Positions 24,375 through 33,121 of a stretch of DNA of 64,000 nt are shown in pieces; position 1 is the stretch's first letter; the number at the start of each line of letters is the position of its first letter. The notes under the pieces were generated by a model. The model did no database searches. It saw only the letters and a list, made by a program, of their open reading frames with translations, and was not told where the DNA came from. A program made the translations under genes and the position numbers. Origin of the DNA: Flaviramulus basaltis (GTDB lineage Bacteria > Bacteroidota > Bacteroidia > Flavobacteriales > Flavobacteriaceae); contig NZ_FPKV01000002.1 in assembly GCF_900114265.1 (NCBI RefSeq), positions 1-64,000 on the forward strand, given 5' to 3'.

Positions 24375-25796
24375 TTATTTAACTAATGCATTAATCATGC
24401 CTTTAAATATAAATCCATGAAAAGGAAGTACGCTATACCAATATAAACGTCCCCAAAGGCCTCGTGGTCTAAACGTTGCAGTTTGTTTGAGTAAGCCATT
24501 TTCAATTTTAAATTCTAGCCATGCTTCCCCTGGAAGACGCATTTCTGCATAAAGTAAAAGTTTTTGCTGTTCTTTATCTGCAAATATTACTCGCCAGAAA
24601 TCTAAAGAATCTCCAGCGTCTAAATCTGTTGGACTTGTGCGACCGCGACGTAAACCTATGCCACCAAAAAGTTTATCTATATAACCACGAATACGCCATA
24701 AAATATTGCCATAATACCAACCTGTTTTACCACCAATAGACCAAATTTTATCAATGGTTGTTTTTGAATTTATTACTGGCCGTTCTTTATAATCTTTAAA
24801 GCAACCGTACTTAGGCACGTTAATATATTTGTGTAAATTATTACGTAATCTACCACTACTAATCATAGAGTCTTTCCAACTGGAAACAATACTATTTTGC
24901 TCAATTTTTTCAAAAGCTAATTCAACAGCTTGTTTGTATGTTAAAGGGTTTACATTAAGTAATTTGTTAATATTACTAGGTTTACCAATAATTTGCACAC
25001 CCATACTATCCACCAACGATGAAGCTAGTTTGTAAGAGGTAGAGGTTACAAAATATAACCAATAAGAAGATAATTTTGGCGTCATTACCGGAACGGTTAA
25101 AATATAGCGTTTAAGATTTCTTACTTCTGCAAATTGAAGTAGTAATTGCTTATAATTTAATATTTCAGGACCAAAAACATCATAAGATTTGTTGTATAAT
25201 TCTGTATTACCAGCAGCTTTAAGTAAAAAAGACATAACGTCTCTAACAGCTAGAGGTTGAGTTTTTGTGTGCAACCACTTTGGGGCAATCATGAAAGGAA
25301 GTTTTTCAACTAAATCTCTTATAATTTCAAAAGAAGAACTACCAGAACCAACAATAATTCCAGCTTTAAATATAGTTGTAGCGTATTTTTTAGACGCTAG
25401 CAAATCTTCTACATTTTTTCTAGAACGTAAATGTTTTGAAAGTTCTTTTTCATTGGTAATCCCACTTAAATAAATAACCTGCTTAACGTTTGTGGTTTCT
25501 AAACAATTTTTAAAATTGACCGCACATTGCTCTTCAAGTGATTCGAAATCTTTTGAAGAATTAGACATAGAATGTATAAGATAATAAGCTACGTCTATTT
25601 CTTTAGGGATGTTATGAAGTGTTTCAGGCTTTAAAAAATCGGCCTCAATTATATTAACGTTTTCTTCTTCTGAATAACTTTTGTCAGCTCTTAATTTATC
25701 TCTAACTACACAAAAAACTGTATGTCCTTCACTAAGTAAAAGAGGAATAAGGCGTTTGCCTATATAGCCAGTTGCTCCTGTAACAAGAATTTTCAT
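24375..25796 (-). CDS. SDR family oxidoreductase with DUF2867 domain
   Basis: A 473-residue protein. The N-terminal NmrA/epimerase-like Rossmann domain starts MKILVTGATGYIGKRLIPLL (1-20), with the TGATGYIG cofactor loop. The C-terminal DUF2867 domain (about 320-473) includes WYYGNILWRIRGYIDKLFGG and DSLDFWRVIFADKEQQKLLLYAEMRLPGEAWLEFKI. Such two-domain proteins are widespread and uncharacterised. It is the last gene of the TetR operon, 35 bp from the flavin reductase, and probably an oxidoreductase acting on a lipid or isoprenoid, which is an inference. Confidence 0.88.
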   Translation of the reverse strand: MKILVTGATGYIGKRLIPLLLSEGHTVFCVVRDKLRADKSYSEEENVNIIEADFLKPETLHNIPKEIDVAYYLIHSMSNSSKDFESLEEQCAVNFKNCLETTNVKQVIYLSGITNEKELSKHLRSRKNVEDLLASKKYATTIFKAGIIVGSGSSSFEIIRDLVEKLPFMIAPKWLHTKTQPLAVRDVMSFLLKAAGNTELYNKSYDVFGPEILNYKQLLLQFAEVRNLKRYILTVPVMTPKLSSYWLYFVTSTSYKLASSLVDSMGVQIIGKPSNINKLLNVNPLTYKQAVELAFEKIEQNSIVSSWKDSMISSGRLRNNLHKYINVPKYGCFKDYKERPVINSKTTIDKIWSIGGKTGWYYGNILWRIRGYIDKLFGGIGLRRGRTSPTDLDAGDSLDFWRVIFADKEQQKLLLYAEMRLPGEAWLEFKIENGLLKQTATFRPRGLWGRLYWYSVLPFHGFIFKGMINALVK

Positions 25797-25831
25797 TTTT
25801 ACTGATTATTTTAAAACTTAAATAAGTTTTA

Positions 25832-26467
25832 TTAATTATTTACAGACTCAAATGTTTTTGGTCTTTGGTAACCAAAACGCTTATTTGTTTCTGGAATTGC
25901 ATAAGCATCTAAGCCATTTATGGCTGCAACTTTTGCTTTAGATAAATTTACAAACCCATCTTTTTCAATTAAACCATCATTAATGTGTAAGCCGATAATT
26001 TTTCCAATAACTAGAATAGTGTCATTTTCTTTAATATGATATTCTTCAACAAATTGCATTGCTAATTGTAACGGAGCATCTTGAACAAATGGTGCATGAA
26101 AGTTATTTTTATATTCTGAATTTAAGTTAGTTAAATCAAATTCAGAAATTGAAGCATCATATTTTGCTGATGTATGATGAGCATCTTCAATAATGTTTTC
26201 ATGAATATGATTTATGGTGTAAAAACCTGTAGATTTTATGTTATCGTAAGTATTTCTAGAAACGGTTGTTGGACGTGAAAAAAAGCCAAACATAGCTGGA
26301 CTAGAACCAATATGAGTTATGGAGCTGAATACAGCAACATTTTCATAACCTTCTTTAGATTTTGTACCAATAAGATTTGCCGATTTATAACCAGAACAAC
26401 TATTTATAAGGTTTATTTTATAAATATGTTCTAGATTATCTATGTCACTTTTACTAAAGTAGCCCAT
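25832..26467 (-). CDS. Flavin reductase family protein
   Basis: A 211-residue FMN-binding split-barrel protein of the flavin reductase-like family. IGTKSKEGYENVAVFSSITHIGSSPAMFGFFSRP (33-66) and STGFYTINHI (about 79-88) are the flavin-binding segments. It probably reduces or binds FMN; no partner monooxygenase is next to it. It overlaps the AarF kinase stop by one base in the TetR operon. Confidence 0.88.
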   Translation of the reverse strand: MGYFSKSDIDNLEHIYKINLINSCSGYKSANLIGTKSKEGYENVAVFSSITHIGSSPAMFGFFSRPTTVSRNTYDNIKSTGFYTINHIHENIIEDAHHTSAKYDASISEFDLTNLNSEYKNNFHAPFVQDAPLQLAMQFVEEYHIKENDTILVIGKIIGLHINDGLIEKDGFVNLSKAKVAAINGLDAYAIPETNKRFGYQRPKTFESVNN

Positions 26468-27777
26468 TACAATTCTAAATAATTATTAATTTTTATGTTT
26501 TGAGCTTTTAAATCGAACATTAAATTATAAAGCCCAAAAAAGGTTCTGTTTATATAAATAAAGTGTTTTGAGCCACGGTTACCATTCATCTTTTTTAAAT
26601 CTGTACTTTTAGAATAGCGTTCTCCCAATTCGGCAATTTTACCAAAGAAATTGGCGTCAGAAAAATCAAAAGTTTCAGCGTGAAATGGCTGCGTGAATAA
26701 ACTTAGCATTTCATGAAACATAGCTGTAAAAAACTCTAGCTCATCTTTAGTATCATCTTCTTTAAGAATTTCTAATTCATATAGTTTTGATACAAAATAC
26801 TCTTTGTTATTTATGTTTTCTTTTTTTGCTAATTCAAAATAAGGCACGTAAAAATCGTCAGGAATAGTTTTCATACAACCAAAATCTAAAGCAACCAATT
26901 CGTTTTCTTTAGAAATTAAAAAATTTCCTGGGTGTGGATCTGCATGTACTTTTTTTAGGTTATGAATTTGAAACATGTAGAAATCCCAAAGTGCTTGCCC
27001 AAGTTTATTAGAGTTTTCTTGATTTGTATTATATGCTGTAAATTCTGAAAGATGTTCACCATGCATATAATCCATAGTTATAATTCTTTCAGATGAAAAT
27101 TCCTCATAATAATTTGGGAAAACTAGATTTTGAATGTGATTACAAGCCTTTGCAATCTCTTTGCTTTGTTTTAATTCAAGAATATAATTAGTTTCTTCAA
27201 CAAGTTTGTTTTCTACTTCCTTGAAGTATTTGTCAGAATCTTTTCCTTTTATGTTAAACATACTCATGGCAACAGGTTTAACCATAGCTAAATCTGATGC
27301 GATACTTTCTGCAACTCCTGGATATTGGATTTTCACAGCAAGTTTTTTCCCATTCTTTTCTGCAATATGCACTTGCCCAATGCTAGCAGCGTTTACAGAA
27401 GTTGCGTTAAAAGTATCGAATATGTCATTTGGATGTTTTCCAAAATATTTTTTAAAAGTTTTTATTACCAAAGGAGGCGATAATGGCGGCACCGAAAATT
27501 GTGCTAGCGAAAACTTTTCAACATAAGCTTGCGGTAAAATACTCTTTTCCATACTTAGCATTTGTGCCACTTTAAGTGCACTTCCTTTTAATTGTTTTAA
27601 GCCATCATAAATATCTGAAGCATTGTTTTTATTTAAACGCTCTTTAGCATCTTCTTCAGAATTTACAATTTTATCTCCGTAGTATTTTAAGTAATTAACA
27701 CCAACTTTGGCACCTGTTGTAACTAATTTTGTAGCACGTTGAATTTTACTAGTAGGTATTTTGTCTATGGTTTTCAT
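26467..27777 (-). CDS. AarF/ABC1/UbiB-family kinase-like protein
   Basis: A 436-residue member of the UbiB/ADCK atypical kinase family. Signatures are the KxGQ-equivalent GLKQLKGSALKVAQMLSME (59-77), ATSVNAASIGQVHIAEKNGKKLAVKIQYPG (the Ala-rich loop and ATP lysine, about 125-155), and KVHADPHPGNFLISKENELVALDFGC (about 278-303) with catalytic Asp-Asn and metal Asp. UbiB proteins support isoprenoid quinone synthesis or lipid homeostasis. No ubiquinone genes are nearby, and flavobacteria use menaquinone, so the target here is unclear. It is 9 bp from the TetR gene. Confidence 0.92.
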   Translation of the reverse strand: MKTIDKIPTSKIQRATKLVTTGAKVGVNYLKYYGDKIVNSEEDAKERLNKNNASDIYDGLKQLKGSALKVAQMLSMEKSILPQAYVEKFSLAQFSVPPLSPPLVIKTFKKYFGKHPNDIFDTFNATSVNAASIGQVHIAEKNGKKLAVKIQYPGVAESIASDLAMVKPVAMSMFNIKGKDSDKYFKEVENKLVEETNYILELKQSKEIAKACNHIQNLVFPNYYEEFSSERIITMDYMHGEHLSEFTAYNTNQENSNKLGQALWDFYMFQIHNLKKVHADPHPGNFLISKENELVALDFGCMKTIPDDFYVPYFELAKKENINNKEYFVSKLYELEILKEDDTKDELEFFTAMFHEMLSLFTQPFHAETFDFSDANFFGKIAELGERYSKSTDLKKMNGNRGSKHFIYINRTFFGLYNLMFDLKAQNIKINNYLEL

Positions 27778-27786
27778 AAGATAATA

Positions 27787-28443
27787 TTAGTTCATTTGGA
27801 ATTTTTCTTTAAATAGAAATTTACCAAGATCTATAACGCTTTTTAGAGGAGCAACATCCAAAACATCAAAACTTGTGTTAACAGATTTTTCAATAAAAAT
27901 ATCTGTTTTTTCAAAAGAAGGAGAAGTGTCGTCTAACCAAAATTTCATGGTTAATAATAATTGTAACCAAGCCGATTCTTTTAATGTTCTTTGTTGAATT
28001 TTTTCTATTTGTTCTTGCTTAACATCCAGCATTTGTATTTCTAAGTGATATATATAATCTGTAAAATGATGTTTTAATCCAGAAAGTACTTTTAAGCCTT
28101 TTAAACTGTTTTTGTATTTGTAAAGAACAAGTTTAACGTAACTTCTATTCGCAGTTAAGTTTTCAAAAAAGGTGAAGTAAAAACTTAGTAGTTTGTTTCT
28201 AGCGTCAAATATTTTATAATCTTCACTTGCATTTAATGCATTTACTGAGTTATTGAAAAAGGCTTCAAATATGGCTTTTTCAATAACTTCAAATGATGCG
28301 AAAAATTCATAGAATTTAGATTCTTCAAAATTATTAATCTTCGCGAATGCAAAAACTGATTTTGGATTTTGATTATGCTCTAAAACATAATCCATATAAT
28401 ATGTTATAATATCGTTTTTTGAAATTGTTTTTTTCTTTGCCAT
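27787..28443 (-). CDS. TetR-family transcriptional regulator
   Basis: A 218-residue regulator. The N-terminal helix-turn-helix (about 12-55) reads DIITYYMDYVL...SVFAFAKINNFEESKFYEFFASFEVIEKAIF, a TetR-like DNA-binding domain that has lost several consensus residues. The C-terminal ligand-binding part (about 60-210) is helical and hydrophobic. It heads an operon with AarF kinase, flavin reductase and the DUF2867 SDR. The composite box upstream, repeated at the second operon, is its most likely operator; activation or repression cannot be told apart here. Confidence 0.85.
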   Translation of the reverse strand: MAKKKTISKNDIITYYMDYVLEHNQNPKSVFAFAKINNFEESKFYEFFASFEVIEKAIFEAFFNNSVNALNASEDYKIFDARNKLLSFYFTFFENLTANRSYVKLVLYKYKNSLKGLKVLSGLKHHFTDYIYHLEIQMLDVKQEQIEKIQQRTLKESAWLQLLLTMKFWLDDTSPSFEKTDIFIEKSVNTSFDVLDVAPLKSVIDLGKFLFKEKFQMN

Positions 28444-28460
28444 AACAAATTGATTTACAA

Positions 28461-28506
28461 CAAAGATACAAAATGTTTAACAATTTTTGTAATAAGTTGA
28501 ACAAAA
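28461..28506 (-). promoter_or_regulatory. Composite regulon box and promoter, copy 2
   Basis: On the minus strand: TTTTGTTCAACTTAT, 11 bases, TTAAACATTT, two bases, and the -7 element TATCTTTG (28468-28461). Half-sites TTGTTCAAC and TTGTTAAAC are direct repeats 21 bp apart. The first 15 bases match copy 1 at 14 positions and TTAAACATTT matches exactly. It precedes the TetR gene by 18 bp. Confidence 0.65.
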
Positions 28507-28529
28507 TATTAAAACCACCAATTCAAAAT

Positions 28530-29186
28530 TTAACAGCAATTATCGTTTTTTGTTAATTTACAACTTGAAACAGCAGTTATAGCACCCAAAATAGGAGCTG
28601 AAATATAAAGCCATAAATATTGAAAATTACCTGTGAAGAGGGCAGGAGCAATTGAGCGTATGGGGTTCATTGAGGCTTTAGTCATAGGGCCAGCAAACAT
28701 AGCTTCTAAAAGTATGACACTACCAACAGCTATGGCAGCCATATTTCCAATTTCTTTGCTACCAGTTGAAACGTTAATAATTACAATCATTAAAAAGAAA
28801 GTAAGTAGGAATTCTAAAATAGCAGCTTTGTATGCAGGAAAACCATTGGCAGGTGTCGTTTCTCCTAAAAATTGACTTTCGGGAAATAAAAACCACAATA
28901 AAAATGCTGCAAAAACAGCACCTATAGCTTGTGCTAGAATATACTTAGGGACATCTTTCCAAGCAAATTTTTTAGCAAATGCAAATCCTATAGTTACTGC
29001 TGGGTTAAAATGTGCTCCAGATATTTCTCCAAAAGCATATATCATAGTCATAACAATTAGCCCCCAAGTAGCAGCAACACCAGCGTGTGAAATACTTCCG
29101 TTTGTTATTTCGTTAATAGTCATGGCTCCACAACCACAAAAAACCATCGCAAAAGTGCCTATTATTTCGGAGTAAAATTTTTTCAT
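28530..29186 (-). CDS. MIP/aquaporin family channel
   Basis: A 218-residue protein with six membrane segments and two half-helix loops. The first loop has the canonical HFNPAVTIG. The second reads SMNPIRSIAPALF, so the usual Asn-Pro-Ala is Asn-Pro-Ile, followed by the conserved Arg. Four or more hydrophobic segments and the LEFLLTFFLMIVI region are clear. It should pass water or small solutes; the changed motif leaves selectivity open. The tail ends CKLTKNDNCC, with several Cys. It is transcribed convergently with nothing and lies 86 bp from the TetR gene. Confidence 0.9.
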   Translation of the reverse strand: MKKFYSEIIGTFAMVFCGCGAMTINEITNGSISHAGVAATWGLIVMTMIYAFGEISGAHFNPAVTIGFAFAKKFAWKDVPKYILAQAIGAVFAAFLLWFLFPESQFLGETTPANGFPAYKAAILEFLLTFFLMIVIINVSTGSKEIGNMAAIAVGSVILLEAMFAGPMTKASMNPIRSIAPALFTGNFQYLWLYISAPILGAITAVSSCKLTKNDNCC

Positions 29187-29396
29187 TTAAGCTTCCTTTT
29201 TTTTCGACTAGAGATTAATATTGGAGTTAATTTTACTTGAAAATCTTATTGCTTTTAATCTTTTTCTTGTATCTCAAGATTTATTAATATGTAAATATAC
29301 GATGACTTATTTTAAGGTTTTGTTAACATTAAAAGGATTTTTGATACGTAAATTTATGCCTACAATTATAACCTAAATTATCTAATACATATTAAA

Positions 29397-30242
29397 ATGA
29401 AAAAACTACTATTACTATTATTAGCATTTACAACAGTTTACTCTGTAAATGCACAAATTGAAACACCTGCACCGAGCCCATCTAGTAAAGTGGAACAAAT
29501 GGTTGGTTTAACAACTGTAAATTTAGATTACTCGCGACCTAGTGTAAAGGGAAGAACTGTTTTTGGAGATTTAGTGCCTTACGGTAAAGTTTGGAGAGCT
29601 GGCGCAAATGCTAGAACTAAAATTACGTTTAGCAACGATGTTGCTGTAGATGGTAAAGAGCTTAAAGCTGGTACTTATGCCATATTTGCTATTCCACAAG
29701 CTAATTCTTGGGAAGTTGTTTTTTATACTGAATATGCTGGTGGTGGAGCACCTGCTGAGTTAGACGAAACTAAAGTAGCAGCAAGAGTTACTGCTGAAGT
29801 TTATCCTCTACCTTTTAATGTAGAGTCTTTTACTATTGATATTAATAACTTAACAAATTCTAGTGCCACTTTAGAGTTTATTTGGGAGAAAACATATGTA
29901 GCAGTTCCTTTTACTGTACCTACAGATAAAGCTGTAACAGCTGCTATTGAAAGTGCTTTAAGTGGACCAAGTGCAAATGATTATTACGCTGCTGCAACTT
30001 ATTATTTAAGTGAAGGAAAAGATATAGCTAAAGCAAAAGAATGGATGGATAAATCTATGAGTATGACTGATAATCCACAGTTTTGGCAATTAAGACAACA
30101 ATCTCTAATTTATGCAAAAGCTGGTGATAAAAAAGGAGCAATTTCTGCTGCTAAAAAATCTTTAGCTGCTGCTGAAAAAGCTGGTAATACAGATTATGTA
30201 AAAATGAATAATGATTCTCTTAAAGAATGGGGAGCTATGTAA
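29397..30242 (+). CDS. DUF2911 secreted protein
   Basis: A 281-residue exported protein. Residues 1-19 are a signal peptide (KKLLLLLLAFTTVYSVNAQ). The DUF2911 domain covers about 25-175, with LDYSRPSVKGRTVFGDLVPYGKVWRAGANARTKI (41-74) and LKAGTYAIFAIP (about 91-102) as hallmarks. The C-terminal 90 residues are helical and TPR-like (YYAAATYYLSEGKDIAKAKEWMDKS; KKGAISAAKKSL). Role unknown; relatives are found in the periplasm of many Bacteroidota. It stands alone between the aquaporin gene and a strong terminator. Confidence 0.9.
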   Translation: MKKLLLLLLAFTTVYSVNAQIETPAPSPSSKVEQMVGLTTVNLDYSRPSVKGRTVFGDLVPYGKVWRAGANARTKITFSNDVAVDGKELKAGTYAIFAIPQANSWEVVFYTEYAGGGAPAELDETKVAARVTAEVYPLPFNVESFTIDINNLTNSSATLEFIWEKTYVAVPFTVPTDKAVTAAIESALSGPSANDYYAAATYYLSEGKDIAKAKEWMDKSMSMTDNPQFWQLRQQSLIYAKAGDKKGAISAAKKSLAAAEKAGNTDYVKMNNDSLKEWGAM

Positions 30243-30286
30243 ATCCAGACTTCTAGGAAGATTGAAAAAACAAACTTCAATTTTAT

Positions 30287-30322
30287 AAAAAAAGCGCAAC
30301 TTTTAAAGTTGCGCTTTTTTTA
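30287..30322. terminator. Strong bidirectional terminator
   Basis: AAAGCGCAACTTT and AAAGTTGCGCTTT form a GC-containing perfect stem, with A and T runs on both sides. It closes the DUF2911 gene and the convergent Gfo/Idh gene. Confidence 0.92.
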
Positions 30323-30327
30323 TTGTT

Positions 30328-31311
30328 TTAATAACTAAGATTAATAATGTTTCTAACGTCATCTAAAATTTTTATGAGATTTCTGCTAAAATCAAAAGTC
30401 ATAATATCACTTTCCTTTTTACCTTCTCGAATCAATTTATTAAAATGAATGGCTTCATAATTATAACCAATAGTATTGTAACCAAAATCTTTTATTTCTT
30501 CCTTTCCATCAATAATTATTGAAACTGTTGTTGGCATATGAAACATGGTGTTAATTTTTATTATGGCTTTTTCACAATAAAAAATAGCTTCAGTAGGATT
30601 ATTTGAAATAAATGAACTTTCTAAATGAGCATCACAATTGTCATAATGAAAAACCATATCACATGTTGAATCTGCACCATTCTCAAAAAAAGTAGCCGTA
30701 GCATCAATGTTATTTGGTACGCCTAAAGTAGAAAGTGCTGTGAAAATAGGGTAGATGCCTATATCTAATAAGCTACCACCACCTAGTGATTTGTTATAGG
30801 TTCTTGAAGAATCATCAAATTCTCTGTGAAAACCAAAATCACTTTCAACTTTTAAAATTTTACCGTAAGTTTTGTTTTCAATAAGCTCCAAAACATATTG
30901 ATAGTGAGGCAAAAAGTATGTCCATAACGCTTCCATTAAAAGGGTATTGTTTTCTTTTGCACAAGCTATCATTTCTTCTACTTCTTCAATATTCATTGCA
31001 AAAGGCTTTTCGCATAAAACTGCGATTCCTTTTTTTAAACACAAAATGGTGTTTTCTTTATGATAAACATGAGGTGTAGCTATGTAAACTGCATCAATAT
31101 TTGGGTCGTTGGCTAAAGCTTCATAACTATCATATGCTTTTATTGCATCGTATTTTTTTGCAAATTCATCTGCTTTTTCTTGAGTACGAGAGGCTACAGC
31201 ATATAGTTTTGCATCTTTAATAGTTAATAAATCTTTGGCAAATTTATTGGCGATATTACCAAGGCCAATTATACCCCAGTTAATAGTTTTATGTTCTGAT
31301 TGTTTTGTCAT
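30328..31311 (-). CDS. Gfo/Idh/MocA family oxidoreductase
   Basis: A 327-residue NAD(P)-dependent sugar-type dehydrogenase. The N-terminal Rossmann fold shows INWGIIGLGNIANKFAKDL (9-27). The family motif is AVLCEKPFAMNIEEVEEMI (about 93-111), with EKP holding the catalytic Lys. The C-terminal domain carries GGGSLLDIGIYPIFTALSTLG (about 176-196) with the typical Asp-Ile-Gly-x-Tyr. Substrate unknown; it overlaps the sodium:solute symporter by 23 bp, at the end of an operon with a PIG-L deacetylase, so a deacetylated or acetylated sugar is a fair guess. Confidence 0.92.
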   Translation of the reverse strand: MTKQSEHKTINWGIIGLGNIANKFAKDLLTIKDAKLYAVASRTQEKADEFAKKYDAIKAYDSYEALANDPNIDAVYIATPHVYHKENTILCLKKGIAVLCEKPFAMNIEEVEEMIACAKENNTLLMEALWTYFLPHYQYVLELIENKTYGKILKVESDFGFHREFDDSSRTYNKSLGGGSLLDIGIYPIFTALSTLGVPNNIDATATFFENGADSTCDMVFHYDNCDAHLESSFISNNPTEAIFYCEKAIIKINTMFHMPTTVSIIIDGKEEIKDFGYNTIGYNYEAIHFNKLIREGKKESDIMTFDFSRNLIKILDDVRNIINLSY

Positions 31312-33004
31312 TTGGATTAATTATTTGAAGTAAGCACGCAATAGTAATAACAATAATGCAGCCTACAAAGTTTAACCATAAAAAAGGAAGATTTATCATT
31401 TCATACAAATCTAAAAGATACAAACCAATAACCATAACTTGAGTTATTAAGGCCGCAATAAAAACAGCATTTCCCTTTACAAATTTGAAGAAAAAAGCTA
31501 ATAGGAAAATACCCAAAACATTACCATAAAAAATAGAACCGATAATGTTTACCAACTGAATTAAATTTTCAGCAAGATTTGCAACACAAGCAACGCCAAT
31601 GGCTAAAATACCCCAAATAAGAGTAAACCATTTAGAAGCTTTTACCATTTGTTCTTCAGTTTTCTCTGTTGTGTTTCGTTTGTATAAATCCATTGTAGTT
31701 GTAGAACCTAAAGCATTTAATTCACTAGCAGTACTAGACATGGCTGCACTTAATATAACTGCTAAAAGCAATCCTATAAGTCCGCGTGGTAAATTATTTA
31801 ATATAAAATGAATAAAAACATAATCTTTATCATTGCTTTCAACTTTTATACTTTGGTTTTCGGATGCTTTATCAATTAATACTCTCGCTTCATTTCTAAT
31901 CTCATTGTTTGCTTCATTAGCGATGGTTATATATTTTGAAATTTCTTCAGGATTTTCAGAATTAACATAGGCCTGAATAATTTTCTGCTTATCATTAAAA
32001 ATATCGTGTTGCTCGTCTTGAAGTTTTATATAATCTTCAGCATATTCAGAATTCAAAACAACTTCTGTAGCCGTAGGATTAAAGTTTACAGGCGCTTCAT
32101 TAAATTGATAAAAAACAAAAACCATAACACCAACTAATAAAATAAAGAATTGCATAGGTACTTTTAACAGGCCATTAAAAATTAAACCTAGTTGCATTTC
32201 TTTAACCGATTTACCAGATAAGTAACGCTGTACTTGGCTTTGGTCGGTTCCAAAATAAGATAGCATTAAAAAGGTTCCTCCAATAATTCCACTCCAAAAG
32301 GTATAACGATTATTTAAATTGAAGGAGAAATCTAAAACTTCCATTTTTCCACTAGCTCCAGCAATTTCTAAAGCTTTAGTAAAAGTTATATCCTGCGGAA
32401 GTTTATTCACAATTAAGAAGAACGCTACTAACATACCTATAAAAATAACGACCATTTGATGTTTTTGGGTAACGTTTACAGCACGTGTTCCACCTGAAAC
32501 TGTATAGATAATTACAAGAAAGCCTATAATAATGTTTAGCGTTAATAAATCCCAACCTAAAACTACCGATAAAATTATGGCTGGTGCAAAAATGGTTATT
32601 CCTGCAGCTAAACCACGTTGTATTAAAAATAATATGGCGGCTAATGTTCTGGTTTTTAAATCGAATCTATTTTCTAAAAACTCGTATGCGGTATAAACTT
32701 TTAAACGGTGGTATAATGGGATGAAAACCATGCAAATAACTACCATGGCTATAGGTAAGCCAAAGTAAAACTGTACAAAGCCCATACCATCATTAAATGC
32801 TTGACCTGGAGTAGATAAAAACGTAATAGCACTGGCTTGTGTTGCCATTACAGATAACCCAATAGTCCACCATTTTGATGTATTGCCACCTTTTAAATAA
32901 TCTTGAACATTTTTACTACCACGGGTTTGATAGGTGCCATAAGCTACTATAGCAAATAAAGTTACGCAAAGCACTGTCCAATCTATCCAACTTAATATTT
33001 GCAT
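31289..33004 (-). CDS. Sodium:solute symporter (SSS family)
   Basis: A 571-residue inner-membrane transporter of the SSS family with about 13 hydrophobic segments. Landmarks are GGNTSKWWTIGLSVMATQASAITFLSTPGQAF (about 38-69) and the SYFGTDQSQVQRYLSGKSVKEM loop (about 249-270). A long charged loop (about 310-395) is unusual in length. It imports sugars or similar solutes with Na+. Immediately upstream (4 bp) is a 36-aa one-segment membrane protein that may be a small subunit. The start at 33004 is ATG (MQILSWIDWTVL). Confidence 0.92.
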   Translation of the reverse strand: MQILSWIDWTVLCVTLFAIVAYGTYQTRGSKNVQDYLKGGNTSKWWTIGLSVMATQASAITFLSTPGQAFNDGMGFVQFYFGLPIAMVVICMVFIPLYHRLKVYTAYEFLENRFDLKTRTLAAILFLIQRGLAAGITIFAPAIILSVVLGWDLLTLNIIIGFLVIIYTVSGGTRAVNVTQKHQMVVIFIGMLVAFFLIVNKLPQDITFTKALEIAGASGKMEVLDFSFNLNNRYTFWSGIIGGTFLMLSYFGTDQSQVQRYLSGKSVKEMQLGLIFNGLLKVPMQFFILLVGVMVFVFYQFNEAPVNFNPTATEVVLNSEYAEDYIKLQDEQHDIFNDKQKIIQAYVNSENPEEISKYITIANEANNEIRNEARVLIDKASENQSIKVESNDKDYVFIHFILNNLPRGLIGLLLAVILSAAMSSTASELNALGSTTTMDLYKRNTTEKTEEQMVKASKWFTLIWGILAIGVACVANLAENLIQLVNIIGSIFYGNVLGIFLLAFFFKFVKGNAVFIAALITQVMVIGLYLLDLYEMINLPFLWLNFVGCIIVITIACLLQIINPNDKTIRT

Positions 33005-33008
33005 AGTA

Positions 33009-33119
33009 TTAAAAGGCTTTGGTTATGAAATAAAAAAGAATAAAATAAATGGCATTGGCAATTAAGACTATAGAGTAAAGTTTTAACCAAGGTTGTTTTG
33101 TTTCTTTATCTTCAGGCAT
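33009..33119 (-). CDS. 36-aa single-pass membrane microprotein
   Basis: A short open frame of 36 residues: MPEDKETKQPWLKLYSI at the start, then a hydrophobic segment (IVLIANAIYFILFYF) and a KAF end. It fills the gap between the PIG-L gene (2 bp away) and the symporter (4 bp away) exactly. The spacing and membrane segment argue for a real gene. Small proteins paired with SSS transporters are known (for example the DUF997/YhdT type with PanF), but I do not recognise this one. Its short charged N-terminus is probably cytoplasmic. Confidence 0.7.
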   Translation of the reverse strand: MPEDKETKQPWLKLYSIVLIANAIYFILFYFITKAF

Positions 33120-33121
33120 CT

